From the NCBI RefSeq assembly GCF_019931275.1, contig NZ_JAIOTY010000001.1, forward strand, positions 1,398,650 through 1,462,649: a stretch of DNA of 64,000 bases. The letters run 5' to 3'. A model generated the notes under the pieces. It worked only from the letters and a program-made list of their open reading frames with translations. It was not told the origin of the DNA and searched no databases. Position 1 is the first letter of the stretch, and every line of letters starts with the position of its first letter. Shown here piece after piece: positions 51,925-61,025 of this stretch. Made by a program: the position numbers and the translations under genes. This stretch comes from Nitratidesulfovibrio sp. SRB-5 (GTDB lineage Bacteria > Desulfobacterota > Desulfovibrionia > Desulfovibrionales > Desulfovibrionaceae).

Positions 51925-54771
51925 ATGACCGCATCCCTTTCGCCCCGCGCCCGGGTACATTCCCCCGCTGATCCCGCCATGCATTCGCTCATCCACCTGC
52001 TGGCAACCGGTACGGCACTGCCGGGCACGCCCGACATGCCCCGGCTTCCGGTGGACGCCACCTTGCCGCGCCTGCTCGGAGTGCTGGCCGATGGCGCGCG
52101 CGCGGTGTTGCAGGCCCCGCCCGGCGCAGGCAAGACCACCCGCGTGCCGTTGGCCCTGCTGGCGGCCCCATGGTTGGCTGGGCGCAAGGTGGTGCTGCTG
52201 GAGCCGCGGCGCCTTGCCGCGCGGGCGGCGGCCCGGCGCATGGCCGCCACCCTGGGCGAGGCGGTGGGCGACACCGTGGGCTACCGCATGCGGCTGGATA
52301 CCCGCGTGGGGCCGCGCACCCGCGTGGAGGTGGTGACCGAAGGCGTGCTGACGCGCATGCTCCAGGCCGATCCGGAACTGGCCGACGTGGGATGCGTGAT
52401 CTTTGACGAATTTCACGAACGCAGCCTGCATGCCGACCTTGGCCTGGCCTTGTGCCTGGATTGCCAGGAGGGGCTGCGGCCAGACCTGCGGCTGGTGGTC
52501 ATGTCGGCCACGCTGGACTGCGGCCCGGTGGTTGCGCTGCTGGGCGGCTGTCCGGTGATCGAAAGCGCGGGGCGCGCCTTTCCGGTGGATACCCGTCACC
52601 TGCCGCCCGTGCGCAACTGGCTGCCCTACGAGACCACCCCGCCCGGCGTGCTGGAGGACGCGGTGGCCGATGCCGTGCGCCGCGCCCTGCACGAGACGCC
52701 GGGCAGCCTGCTGGTGTTCCTGCCGGGGGCGGGGGAAATCCGCCGCACGGTGGAAAGGCTGGCGGGGCTGTCCGCAACCCCGCACGGCCCGGTGGCGGTG
52801 CATGCCCTGTATGGCGACATGGCCCCGGAGCTTCAGGACGCGGCCATCGCACCCGCGCCGCCCGGCACGCGCAAGGTGGTGCTGGCCACGGCCATTGCAG
52901 AGACCAGCCTGACCATCGACGGCGTGCGTGTGGTCATCGACGCCGGGCTGGCGCGGGTGCCGCGCTTCGACCCGCGTTCCGGCATGTCGCGATTGGTGAC
53001 GGAACGGGTCTCGCTGGCCGGGGCGGACCAGCGCCGGGGCCGTGCCGGGCGCACGGAGCCGGGCACCTGCTGGCGGCTGTGGCGCGAAGGGGAGGAGGCC
53101 GCGTTGCGCCCCTTTGCCCGCCCGGAAATTCTGGATGCCGACCTTGCCCCGCTGCTGCTGGAACTGGCCCTGTGGGGCGTGCCGGATGCCTCGGCCCTGC
53201 GCTGGCTGGATGAACCGCCGCAGGCCAACCTGGCCCAGGCGCGCGAACTGCTGATCCTGCTGGGCGCGCTGGACGGGGCAGGGCGCATCACGCCGCACGG
53301 CAGGCGGGTGGCCGTGTTGCCGCTGCATCCGCGCCTGGCGCACATGGTGGTGCGGGCCGAAGAACTGGGGCTTGGCGCCACGGCCTGCTGCGTGGCGGCA
53401 CTGCTGGAGGAACGCGACCCGTTGCGCGACGCGGGTGCGGACCTGCGGCTGCGGGTGGCCCTGCTGGCCGGTGATGGCCGCAGGACGGGCAACGCGGGCG
53501 GTGGCCCCATGGTTGTCCGCTTGCGCGAGGCGGCCCGGCAGGTGGCTCGGCTGGCGGGGGTGGATATTGATGCCGCCGCAGGCAAGGGCAAGGGAGCGCG
53601 TCCGTGCACGCGGCCCGACCCGGAAGCTGCGGGCGAGGTGCTGGCCCTGGCCTATCCGGACCGGGTGGCCGAGGGGCGGGGGCAGGGGCAGTTCCGCCTG
53701 GCCTGCGGGCGCGGGGCCTATCTGCCGCCGGAAGACCCGCTGTCGCGCGAAGCTTTTCTGGCCGTGGGCGACATGGACGGCGATGCGGCGCGCGGGCGCA
53801 TCCGCCGTTGCGCGCCGTTGGCGCGGGAGCACATCGAGGAGGCTTTTGGCGCTTCCATTGCCGAGGGGGCCTTCGTGGTCTGGGACGCCCGGACCGAGGC
53901 CGTGGCCGCGCGGCGGCAGCGGCGGCTGGGCGCGCTGGTGCTGGACGACACCCCCCACGACGCGGCGGACCCGGAGGAGGTCACGGCGGCGGTGGTGGCG
54001 GGCATCCGGTCCATCGGGCTGCATTGCCTGCCGTGGACGCCGGAACTGGAACAATGGCGCGCGCGGGTGGCCTTGCTGCGCGGGCTGGACGCGGGCGGGA
54101 CGGGCCGGATTGCGGAAGATGCACAGCGCATGCCCCCCCGTCCGGACGGGTCTGCCCGCCCGGACAAGTCTGCCTGCCCGGACGAATTTACCTGTCCGGA
54201 CGATTCCATCTGGCCGGATGTGTCCGAAGGGGCCCTGCTGGCCGGGCTGGAGCACTGGCTGGCCCCGTACCTGTCCGGCATCACCCGGCGCGCGCAGTTC
54301 GCGCGCATCGACCTTGCGGGCGCGCTGGCGGCCCTGCTGCCGTGGGAACTGACGCGGCGGCTGGACGCCGAGGCCCCGGAGCGCATCGAGGTGCCGTCCG
54401 GCTCGCAGGTGCTGGTGGACTACGCGGCGGAAGGCGGTCCGGTGCTGGCGGTGAAGTTGCAGGAAATGTTCGGCGCGGGCGAAACACCCCGCGTCGCCGG
54501 GGGGCGCGTGCCGCTGGTGGTGCACCTGCTGTCGCCCGCCGGGCGGCCCTTGCAGGTCACGCGCGACCTGGCCGGGTTCTGGCGCACCGGATACCCTGCG
54601 GTACGGGCCGAGATGCGGGGCCGCTACCCCAAGCACCCCTGGCCGGAAGACCCCCTGGCGGCACCGCCCACCCGGCTGACCACGCGGCGCATGCAGCAGG
54701 CGGCCACTGCGGGAGCAACGCCGCAGGGCAGCGGAAATGACGGTGGCAGGGGCGGGGGGCGCACCCGCTGA
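51925..54771 (+). CDS. hrpB: ATP-dependent helicase HrpB
   Basis: A DEAH/RHA-family RNA helicase of 948 residues. Walker A is APPGAGKTT (64-72), motif II is DEFH (161-164) and motif III is MSATLD. Helicase C-terminal motifs are VVLATAIAETSLTIDGVRVV and ADQRRGRAGRTEPGTCWRLW, and the HrpB C-terminal domain ends with HPWPEDPLAAPPT. Residues ~734-768 are an insert with repeated PD-S units (RPDGSARPDKSACPD). ATG 51925 is used; GTG 51892 and ATG 51979 are alternatives, none with a good ribosome site. HrpB is linked to sporadic functions in cell envelope and virulence; its RNA target is unknown. Confidence 0.93.
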   Translation: MTASLSPRARVHSPADPAMHSLIHLLATGTALPGTPDMPRLPVDATLPRLLGVLADGARAVLQAPPGAGKTTRVPLALLAAPWLAGRKVVLLEPRRLAARAAARRMAATLGEAVGDTVGYRMRLDTRVGPRTRVEVVTEGVLTRMLQADPELADVGCVIFDEFHERSLHADLGLALCLDCQEGLRPDLRLVVMSATLDCGPVVALLGGCPVIESAGRAFPVDTRHLPPVRNWLPYETTPPGVLEDAVADAVRRALHETPGSLLVFLPGAGEIRRTVERLAGLSATPHGPVAVHALYGDMAPELQDAAIAPAPPGTRKVVLATAIAETSLTIDGVRVVIDAGLARVPRFDPRSGMSRLVTERVSLAGADQRRGRAGRTEPGTCWRLWREGEEAALRPFARPEILDADLAPLLLELALWGVPDASALRWLDEPPQANLAQARELLILLGALDGAGRITPHGRRVAVLPLHPRLAHMVVRAEELGLGATACCVAALLEERDPLRDAGADLRLRVALLAGDGRRTGNAGGGPMVVRLREAARQVARLAGVDIDAAAGKGKGARPCTRPDPEAAGEVLALAYPDRVAEGRGQGQFRLACGRGAYLPPEDPLSREAFLAVGDMDGDAARGRIRRCAPLAREHIEEAFGASIAEGAFVVWDARTEAVAARRQRRLGALVLDDTPHDAADPEEVTAAVVAGIRSIGLHCLPWTPELEQWRARVALLRGLDAGGTGRIAEDAQRMPPRPDGSARPDKSACPDEFTCPDDSIWPDVSEGALLAGLEHWLAPYLSGITRRAQFARIDLAGALAALLPWELTRRLDAEAPERIEVPSGSQVLVDYAAEGGPVLAVKLQEMFGAGETPRVAGGRVPLVVHLLSPAGRPLQVTRDLAGFWRTGYPAVRAEMRGRYPKHPWPEDPLAAPPTRLTTRRMQQAATAGATPQGSGNDGGRGGGRTR

Positions 54772-55067
54772 GGGCGGCCCGCCGTCCGGCCGCAACCGGT
54801 CGGCTGGCGACGTCTTGCCACAGCTGGTCGGCTGGCGTCGTCTTGCCACAGCTGGTCGGCTGGCGCCGTCCTTGTGTCCGCAGGCGCCTTGCGGTTGCGC
54901 CCCTGTTGCCTTGCGGTTGCGCCCCGGTTGCCTTCGGTTGCCTTCGGATATGCCCGATGCCGCCGGTTGTCCCGTATCGTGCGCAGTTGCCCAGGGTTGG
55001 TCAACGTTGCCATGGTTGCCCAGACCGGCGCGGGTCTGCTATCGCCCGAAGAAAGGAGACACACGAG
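54772..55067. repeat. 28-bp repeats and TTGCGGTTGCGCCC repeats
   Basis: At 54798-54875 a 28-bp unit (GGTCGGCTGGCGACGTCTTG plus CCACAGCT) occurs 2.8 times. At about 54887-54960 shorter units built on CCTTGCGGTTGCGCCCC follow. The rest up to the next gene holds nothing further. Confidence 0.8.
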
Positions 55068-55757
55068 ATGACGCATCAACGCCGCGCGCGGTCTGCTTCA
55101 GAAGCAGGGCCAGCCCGCAGGTCCGCATTTTTTCCGACGCCGCTGCCGATTTCGCTGCCGGTCCTGTTGCTGGCGAGCCTGCTGGCGGCACTGCTGACGA
55201 CCGGTTGCGGCCCCAAGCGGTCCATCACCGGCTTTCCCGGTGGCTCCACGCAAGAGGCGCGACCCGCGCCCCAACAGGCCGAGCCGCAGCGCCCCCGCAC
55301 CGTCACCCTGAGCACGCCCTATGATTCCAAGGAGGCGCGCCGCAAGCTGGCCCCCGGCAAGAACACCATTCGGGGCACCGCCTCGGCCAGAACGCCCGGC
55401 GGCGAGGTGGCCACCTGCGCGGGCAAGCCGGTGACGCTGGTGCCGGTGACGGCGTATTCCGATGAACGCATGTTCGCCATCTACGGCAGCGACGACAAGG
55501 GCGTCCTGCGCCTGGGGCAGGGCGCGGCGCCGCCGCCGGTCATCACCAACGACGACCCGCGCTACCTTGCCGACCATCCCCAGACGGTGTGCACCGATAG
55601 CGGCACCTTCGTCTTCAAGGACATTGCCGACGGGCAGTTCTTCATCGTCACCGGGTTCACCTGGCTGACCGAGGACAAGAAGCCGCAGGGCGTCGGGTTG
55701 ATGCAGCGGGTTTCCGTGTCCGGCGGGCAGACCAGGAAGCTCGACATGAAGCCGTAG
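55068..55757 (+). CDS. Lipoprotein with carboxypeptidase-regulatory-like domain
   Basis: A 229-residue protein with a long basic N-terminus, hydrophobic SLPVLLLASLLAALLTTGC and a lipobox Cys near residue 45. The mature part has a Pro-rich linker and a beta-sandwich-like region: KNTIRGTASARTPGGEVATC, KPVTLVPVTAYSDERMFAIY, CTDSGTFVFKDIADGQFFIV and RVSVSGGQTRKLDM, in the pattern of CarboxypepD_reg-like/SpaA folds. ATG 55068 follows AAAGGAG at a spacing of nine. Confidence 0.75.
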   Translation: MTHQRRARSASEAGPARRSAFFPTPLPISLPVLLLASLLAALLTTGCGPKRSITGFPGGSTQEARPAPQQAEPQRPRTVTLSTPYDSKEARRKLAPGKNTIRGTASARTPGGEVATCAGKPVTLVPVTAYSDERMFAIYGSDDKGVLRLGQGAAPPPVITNDDPRYLADHPQTVCTDSGTFVFKDIADGQFFIVTGFTWLTEDKKPQGVGLMQRVSVSGGQTRKLDMKP

Positions 55758-56335
55758 CGGCTGGCACCGGGTGAAAGGCGCGGGACCGGATACGGTCCGG
55801 CCAGAACCTGCTCCGGGCCGGGCCGAACGGGGCAGGTTCTGGCCGGGCCACGGAGGGCCGGAGAGGGGATACCCCCTGCCCGGCCAGGCGCCACAGCCGC
55901 GTACACCGGCGTGGGGCCATGTAACCCCCGGCCTTTGCATTGCGCTGTTTGCAACTTCTGCCGAAAGGTGGGAAGTTGCCGCTTCGGCAACACCCGCTGG
56001 CACTGTTACCGGCCAGGGAGGCGTCATGCGCGTCCCTTGGCCGTTTTTGCGTTTCGTGCTGGGTGATGTGCGTTGCGTTTCTTGCGCCAGGCGGGCCCGT
56101 CGCGCGGACCAGTCCGCCGTGCCAGCCGTGCCTGGTGCGTTAATCAGGCCGGTCGGGCCGGTGCGCTTCTCATGCCGGTCGCGCCGCTCATGCCGATCAG
56201 GTGGACCAGCCAACCGTGCCTGCCGCGTCTGCCTCCCTCCTTGTGGGGGAGGCGCGTTCCGCCACATCCCGGCGCAAAGGTATGGACAGGCGCCACGTCC
56301 GCCGATTCGGCTCACCTGAACTGATGGAAGTTTTC
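55758..56335. other. Gene-free stretch with a large hairpin
   Basis: About 580 bases. 55799-55844 is a 16-base inverted repeat, GGCCAGAACCTGCTCC / GGGGCAGGTTCTGGCC, with one mismatch and no T-run, probably the end of the lipoprotein transcript. The remainder has short CATGCCGGTCGCGCCG-like repeats (56110-56200) and no supported gene. Confidence 0.6.
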
Positions 56336-56980
56336 ATGGATAAAACAAAGACCCTGAAAAGATATCTGTTCTTCGGAGGTTCGCTGTTCCTGTGCGCCTT
56401 CGGCATTGCCCTGGTCACCAATGCCCGGCTGGGCACCACGCCCATCACCAGCGTACCGTACGTGCTTTCGCTGCTGTCTGGGCTTTCGCTGGGCATGCTC
56501 ACCCTGCTGGTGAACGTGGTGTTCGTCGCCCTGCAAATGCTGGTGATGCGTGAAGGTCTGTCGCGCAAGTATCTGGTTCAGATGCCCGTGGTGATGGTAT
56601 TCAGCGTGTTCATCGACATCGCCATGGCCCTGACCCGGCCCTTGCCTCTGGAAGGCTACCCGTTGCAGATGGCGGCGGTGGTGGTGGGCAGCGCCATCCT
56701 GGGGCTGGGCATCGCCTTCGAGATAGTCTGCCAGGTGGGCATACTGCCCGGCGAAGGACTGATGGTGGCCATCGCCTACCGCACCCGGTTGGCCGTGGGC
56801 AACGTGAAGACCCTGTTCGACTGCGGGCATGTGGTGGTGGCGGTGGTCGTCAGCCTGATATTCGCGGGCACGGTGCTGGGATTGCGCGAGGGCACCGTGA
56901 TTTCGGCGTTGCTGGTGGGCAACTTCGTGCGGCTGAGCGGGCCGCTGGCGCAAAAGTCCACGCGGTTGTGGGCTGAATAA
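56336..56980 (+). CDS. YczE/YitT-like integral membrane protein
   Basis: A 214-residue protein with five to six hydrophobic segments and the pattern of the YczE/DUF6198 family: KRYLFFGGSLFLCAFGIALV, NARLGTTPITSVPYVLSLL, GLGIAFEIVCQVGILPGEGL and GNVKTLFDCGHVVVAVVVSL. The role is unknown, likely transport. ATG 56336 follows GGAAGTTTTC; ATG 56324 and an upstream frame are alternatives. Confidence 0.8.
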   Translation: MDKTKTLKRYLFFGGSLFLCAFGIALVTNARLGTTPITSVPYVLSLLSGLSLGMLTLLVNVVFVALQMLVMREGLSRKYLVQMPVVMVFSVFIDIAMALTRPLPLEGYPLQMAAVVVGSAILGLGIAFEIVCQVGILPGEGLMVAIAYRTRLAVGNVKTLFDCGHVVVAVVVSLIFAGTVLGLREGTVISALLVGNFVRLSGPLAQKSTRLWAE

Positions 56981-57343
56981 GGAATATTGTTTTGCGGCGC
57001 CGGGCCTTGGCCGCGTGGGCACAAACAGCAGTGTCGCCACCAGTCCGCCTGTGTGTGCAGCGCCTCCAACGCCAGCTTGGCTGGGGGCATGCGTGGGGGC
57101 GCGGTGGGTTTGCCGTTTTTTGCCCGTCAGCCCGACGCGCGCGTGGCGGACCTTCCCATGGGGGCCTTTTGGGGCTTTTCATCTCGTTGTCCACGTTCGC
57201 GTCGTCCTGCCCTGTCAATCGTTGCCCCTGCGCAAACTTCGTCGTAGCGCCCCCTGCCCGCCGTCTGCCATTTTTCCTTGCACCGCGACACTCTTTCGAC
57301 TATCTGACCACCGTACGCCATGACGCCACCGTCGTGGCATCAC
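56981..57343. other. Gap upstream of tRNA-Pro
   Basis: About 360 bases with no supported gene. It should hold the tRNA-Pro promoter, but no clear boxes were found. Confidence 0.45.
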
Positions 57344-57420
57344 CGGAACGTAGCGCAGCCTGGTAGCGCACCTGCCTTGGGAGCAGGGGGTCGCTGGTTC
57401 GAATCCAGTCGTTCCGACCA
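57344..57420 (+). tRNA. tRNA-Pro (anticodon TGG)
   Basis: 77 bases with encoded CCA. The acceptor CGGAACG / CGTTCCG has discriminator A. The anticodon stem CCTGC / GCAGG encloses the loop CTTGGGA (anticodon TGG, reads CCA). The T arm has GGTTCGAATCC. Confidence 0.95.
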
Positions 57421-57428
57421 GTAAACAT

Positions 57429-57462
57429 GGGGTTACGGGAAATTTCCGTAACCCCTTTTTTT
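57429..57462 (+). terminator. Terminator of tRNA-Pro
   Basis: Perfect ten-base stem GGGGTTACGG / CCGTAACCCC with loop GAAATTT followed by seven T. Confidence 0.92.
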
Positions 57463-57804
57463 GCATGCCCACAGACCAGATAGCCGGGGCTATGCCGCGC
57501 GTTGCGGTCCGTTCGTCTGCGCACATTTTGTAGGGATATTTCGCGCCCTGTTCCATTGCGCGGGTGTCGTTGTAATATGTCGTAATATAATGCTTTTATG
57601 GGTAGTGTGCTGGCGTTTCGCGACAACTTTTCTGGGGCGGCGCGTTATTTTGCGTGCGGCACGCTTGACGACAGGGGGCAAGGTGCGTATTTACGCATCT
57701 CCTTACCAATTGGCAGCGTTCTTGTTTCCCTCGTTCGATCTTCGCATGTGCAAAGCTCCGGACAGATGAAAAGAAGAGCCTGAGAAAATTCCGGAGTATT
57801 TCAC
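57463..57804. promoter_or_regulatory. RRM-gene upstream region with TATAAT and long 5' leader
   Basis: A consensus TATAAT stands at 57586-57591 in an AT-rich patch, without a clear -35 box. Transcription from it would give a leader of about 205 bases before the RRM start at 57805. The leader is AT-richer than its surroundings and holds the inverted repeat TGCGTATTTACGCA (57683-57696). Confidence 0.5.
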
Positions 57805-58071
57805 ATGTCCAAGAAGCTCTACGTCGGCAACCTTCCCTTCTCCAGCAGCGAAAGCGACCTGCGCGCCCTGTTCTCCAACCACGGCGAAGTGCAGTCCGTT
57901 GCCCTGATCATGGACCGCGAAACCGGTCGTCCCCGTGGCTTCGGCTTCGTGGAAATGGACGACGACGGCGCCCGCGCCGCCATGGAAGCCCTTGATGGCC
58001 GCGACTTCCAGGGCCGCAGCCTGAAGGTGAACGAAGCGCAGGAACGCGCTCCCCGCCAGCCCCGCTGGTAG
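57805..58071 (+). CDS. RNA-binding protein, single RRM domain
   Basis: An 88-residue RNA-recognition-motif protein. RNP-2 is KLYVGNLPF (4-12) and RNP-1 is RGFGFVEM (44-51), each with its aromatic residues; the domain is complete (ALIMDRETGRPRGFGFVE, AMEALDGRDFQGRSLKVNEA) with a short Arg/Pro tail. Such Rbp proteins are often cold-induced. ATG 57805 follows CCGGAG. It is followed by a terminator and then infA. Confidence 0.94.
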   Translation: MSKKLYVGNLPFSSSESDLRALFSNHGEVQSVALIMDRETGRPRGFGFVEMDDDGARAAMEALDGRDFQGRSLKVNEAQERAPRQPRW

Positions 58072-58097
58072 GCCTTCGCTCCCCTATCGTCTGGACC

Positions 58098-58132
58098 GGG
58101 TCCCGCCCATTTCGGGCGGGACCCTTTCTTTT
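58098..58132 (+). terminator. Terminator of the RRM gene
   Basis: Perfect 11-base stem GGGTCCCGCCC / GGGCGGGACCC with loop ATTTC, followed by TTTCTTTT. Confidence 0.92.
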
Positions 58133-58168
58133 CGGCGCGGTTCCGCGTCATAAGCCGAAGGAGATCCT

Positions 58169-58387
58169 ATGGCCAAAGACGATTACTTCGAAGTTGCGGG
58201 CGTGGTGCAGGAAGCCCTGCCCAGCACGCTGTTCCGTGTGGAACTGGAAACGGGCCACACCGTGCTCAGCCACCTGTGCGGCAAGATGCGCAAGTTCCGC
58301 ATCCGCATCCTGCCCGGTGACAAGGTGCGCGTCGCCATGTCCCCCTACGACCTGACCAAGGGCCGCATCGTTTTCCGCGAACGCTAG
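58169..58387 (+). CDS. infA: Translation initiation factor IF-1
   Basis: A 72-residue OB-fold protein: [40 protein letters not shown], then [20 protein letters not shown] and [10 protein letters not shown]. This is the full IF-1 pattern. ATG 58169 follows GAAGGAGATCCT. It stands outside a ribosomal-protein operon and directly after the RRM gene, as in other genomes with a cold-response variant. Whether a second infA exists elsewhere cannot be seen. Confidence 0.95.
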   Translation: MAKDDYFEVAGVVQEALPSTLFRVELETGHTVLSHLCGKMRKFRIRILPGDKVRVAMSPYDLTKGRIVFRER

Positions 58388-58720
58388 GCGGCCCGCCACG
58401 GCCCCGCGCCGTGTCCCGAAGCCTGAAGGCCCCTGCCGGCATCGTGCCCGTGGGGGCTTTTCGTTTGCGCAGGGCGTGCGCAGGGGCGGGCCACGCCGGG
58501 TGGGCAGGTGCTGCGCCATCCGCGTTGGTCACGCCCGCCGTGCCGGACATGCGCAGCGGTACCAGTCTTGTCAGTATCGCCACGTTCCCGGTTGCTCGTT
58601 TTCCCGTTACCCGCGCAGCCCCTGCCTTTGACACCCCCGTCGGCATGGGGCATTGCGGTGTGGCGGGGGGCGCCGGTCCATCGCGCCTTCCCGTTTTTCC
58701 GCACCCACTTCGGAGCCGCC
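58388..58720. other. Gap between infA and the Fe-S protein gene
   Basis: About 330 bases. A weak hairpin (GCCCCTGCCGGC / GTGGGGGC, then TTTT, about 58432-58464) may end infA. No gene is supported; an upstream extension of the next frame has no ribosome site. Confidence 0.5.
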
Positions 58721-60214
58721 ATGGGACACATCGCCGCCAGGGACATCTACCGCCGCCTCGGCCACGCCATCGACAACACGCCCGTGCGCACGCCGTGGAA
58801 CGATGCCTTCCACGCCATGCTGCGCGAACTGTACACCCCGGAAGAAGCGGAACTGGTGGTGCGCATGCCGTACCGTCCGTCGTCCCTGGAACGGCTGGAG
58901 CGGGTCACCGGCATGAACCGCGCCCGGTTGCAGGTGCTGCTGGACCGGCTGTGCGACAAGGGGCTGGTGCTGGACATCCGAGAGGAAGGCGATCGTGTGA
59001 CCAACGCAGCCGGGACCGCCGAACGCCGGACCGCTGCTGCACATGGGCATGCTGAGCAGCACGGGCAGCACGAGCATTACGGGCATGATGCCCACGCAGA
59101 CCGCGCACATCCGCATGCGCATCCGCACGACCATTCTCCCTCCCCGCACGACCATTCCCACTCCGCCCCCGGCACCCCGGCTTCCCCGGCCCACGATCAT
59201 CCCGACGACGGCTGTCTGTACATGATCAGCCCCATCGTCATCGGCATCTTCGAATTCACCATGATGCGCACCGGCGGGGCGCTGCCCAGCAAGCGCTGGG
59301 CGGAACTGTTCCACGACTATATGTTCGGCGACCGGGCCTTTCTGGACGCCAATTTCGGCGACGGGCAGCGGGTTTCGGTCATGCGCGCCCTGCCGTATCA
59401 GGAAACCCTGGGCGACCATGTGGAAATCCTGGACTACGAGCGCGCCGCCGCGTTGGTGGAGCAGAACCGCACCTTTGCCGTGGGCCTGTGTTCGTGCCGC
59501 CATGAAAAGCACCACCTCGGCACCCGCCAGTGCGACGTGGACATGGAAACCTGCACCTCCATGGGCACCGGCGCGGAATACCTGATCCGGCACGGCTTTG
59601 CCCGGCGCATCGACAAGGCGGCCATGCACGACATCCTGGCCCGTTCGCGCGACCTCGGCTTAACCCTGTCCGCCGACAACGTGCAGCAGGGCGTGGGGTT
59701 CATCTGTCATTGCTGCGGCTGCTGCTGCAACCTCATGCAGGGCATCCGCCAATGGGGGCACGCCGGGGTGCTGGTCACCTCGTCGTTCATCGCCCGATGC
59801 GACGCCAGCCTGTGCAACGGCTGCGGCCTGTGCGAGCGGGCCTGCCCCATCGATGCGGTGTCGCTGCCGGTGCCGCCTGGCGGACGCAAACGCGAACGCC
59901 GATGCGCGGTGGACGAGGACTACTGCCTGGGGTGTGGGGCCTGCGCCCTGAAGTGCCCCACCGGGGCGCTGCGGCTGCACCCGCGCGAGCGCAAGGTGCT
60001 GCACCCGGCGAACAGCTTCGAGCGGGTCATATTGCAAAGTCTGGAGCGCGGCACCCTGCAAAACCTTGTTTTCGATAATCCCAACAGCCGTACCCAGGAA
60101 TTCATGCGCGGACTGGTGGGCGGCTTTCTGCGTCTTGGCCCGGTGAAACGGGCGCTGATGGGCGAGGCGCTGCGTTCGCGCTTTCTCGATGCCGTGCGCC
60201 GCATGAGCGGGTAG
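58721..60214 (+). CDS. Multi-cluster Fe-S protein with His-rich linker
   Basis: A 497-residue cytoplasmic protein. Residues 1-100 form a winged-helix-like domain (LERLERVTGMNRARLQVLLD, RLCDKGLVLDIREEGDRVTN). Residues 108-160 carry 17 His, for example HADRAHPHAHPHDH. The middle part has FAVGLCSCRHEKHHLGTRQC with CTSMGTGAEYLI, then ICHCCGCCCNLMQ (329-341). Two ferredoxin 4Fe-4S motifs follow: CNGCGLCERACP (365-376) and CLGCGACALKCP (402-413). Such proteins resemble 4Fe-4S proteins of unknown function in sulfate reducers; the His stretch looks like a metal buffer or insert. ATG 58721 follows CGGAGCCGCC. Confidence 0.85.
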   Translation: MGHIAARDIYRRLGHAIDNTPVRTPWNDAFHAMLRELYTPEEAELVVRMPYRPSSLERLERVTGMNRARLQVLLDRLCDKGLVLDIREEGDRVTNAAGTAERRTAAAHGHAEQHGQHEHYGHDAHADRAHPHAHPHDHSPSPHDHSHSAPGTPASPAHDHPDDGCLYMISPIVIGIFEFTMMRTGGALPSKRWAELFHDYMFGDRAFLDANFGDGQRVSVMRALPYQETLGDHVEILDYERAAALVEQNRTFAVGLCSCRHEKHHLGTRQCDVDMETCTSMGTGAEYLIRHGFARRIDKAAMHDILARSRDLGLTLSADNVQQGVGFICHCCGCCCNLMQGIRQWGHAGVLVTSSFIARCDASLCNGCGLCERACPIDAVSLPVPPGGRKRERRCAVDEDYCLGCGACALKCPTGALRLHPRERKVLHPANSFERVILQSLERGTLQNLVFDNPNSRTQEFMRGLVGGFLRLGPVKRALMGEALRSRFLDAVRRMSG

Positions 60215-60587
60215 GGCAGAAACTGGTCGGCTGCGATGACGGCGCGGCAAGCCTGCGGGCTGGCTTCGGCCTGCCATGCGGGGTCGCTGCGGCCTGACTG
60301 GCGGACAAGCCGGACAGGCCGGGCAAGCCGGGTAAGCCGGATAAGCCGGATAAGCCGGGCAGGGCGAACATGACGGACTGTAGGCAGGACGGGTGGTGCA
60401 TCCCCCTGTTCACCGGCACCCTCCGCGTTTCCTTTCCCTTGCACATGAAGAAGCCCCCGCTGGCGATGCTGGCGGGGGCTTGTTGTCTACAGGCACTCAA
60501 GCGGCAACGGGACGTATGCCCGGTGGCGTCCGTCGCTACCCGGTCATGTCAGGCAACGCCGTGCGCCTTCCGGCTGGCCGCGTCGCG
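60215..60587. other. Gap with 9-bp repeats and a terminator
   Basis: At about 60303-60361 a 9-bp unit of the form AAGCCGGAT or AAGCCGGGC is repeated six times. 60451-60481 is a strong hairpin, listed separately. No gene is supported. Confidence 0.65.
60451..60484. terminator. Hairpin between convergent genes
   Basis: Perfect ten-base stem AAGCCCCCGC / GCGGGGGCTT around TGGCGATGCTG, followed by TTGT on the plus strand and preceded by A-rich sequence. Confidence 0.78.
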
Positions 60588-60911
60588 TCAGTTGCAGGGG
60601 GTGGGGTGCGACTTCAGAAGGTCATCGGCAATGGAGGCTCTTTCCTCCGCATCGGCGGGGTGCACGCACAGGCAGTCCGCGCCCTGGCCCAGTGCGGCGG
60701 CGCGCTTGTCATGCCTGCCAAGGTGGCTGCCCAACTCTGCGGAGTGCCCGATGAACATGGGGCTGTACCCCGCGTTCAGTACCGCCTGCGGCTTGCGGGC
60801 GAACATGAATACTCCGCTGAAGTCCGCCAGGGTGGCGCCCAGAGGGTACACCGCAAAGGTGTAGGCCTTGCCCGAAGCTCCGGTGAACGAGGTCATGGCG
60901 AGGGGTTCCAT
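60588..60911 (-). CDS. Small protein resembling a degenerate GIY-YIG domain
   Basis: A 107-residue protein. The order of elements recalls a GIY-YIG nuclease domain: SGVFMFARK, a loop, YSPMFIGHSAELGSHLGRHD (where GIY-YIG has YIG-x-T-x-x-L-x-x-R), and EERASIADDLLKSHPTPCN (where it has E and a final PxxN). The first Tyr of GIY is Phe and the second motif reads MFIG, so catalytic function is doubtful. ATG 60909-60911 has AAGGAGGCACT. The assignment is by eye and tentative. Confidence 0.6.
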   Translation of the reverse strand: MEPLAMTSFTGASGKAYTFAVYPLGATLADFSGVFMFARKPQAVLNAGYSPMFIGHSAELGSHLGRHDKRAAALGQGADCLCVHPADAEERASIADDLLKSHPTPCN

Positions 60912-61025
60912 AGTGCCTCCTTCGTGTTGCGGGAATATGATACCCTTTGGAATCATATAGACACATAACGCCGCCGCCGCAATGATTTGCCGTGGCGGCG
61001 GCGTGCCGTTCCGGAACACGCCCCC

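Noticed and set aside
51484-54849. A 1121-codon open frame on the minus strand opposite hrpB
   Set aside because: Same cause; hrpB motifs on the plus strand are unambiguous and the antisense product has no similarity.
57300-57626. Open frame containing GFEPATPCSQGRCATRL
   Set aside because: It is the antisense translation of tRNA-Pro, a common database artefact.
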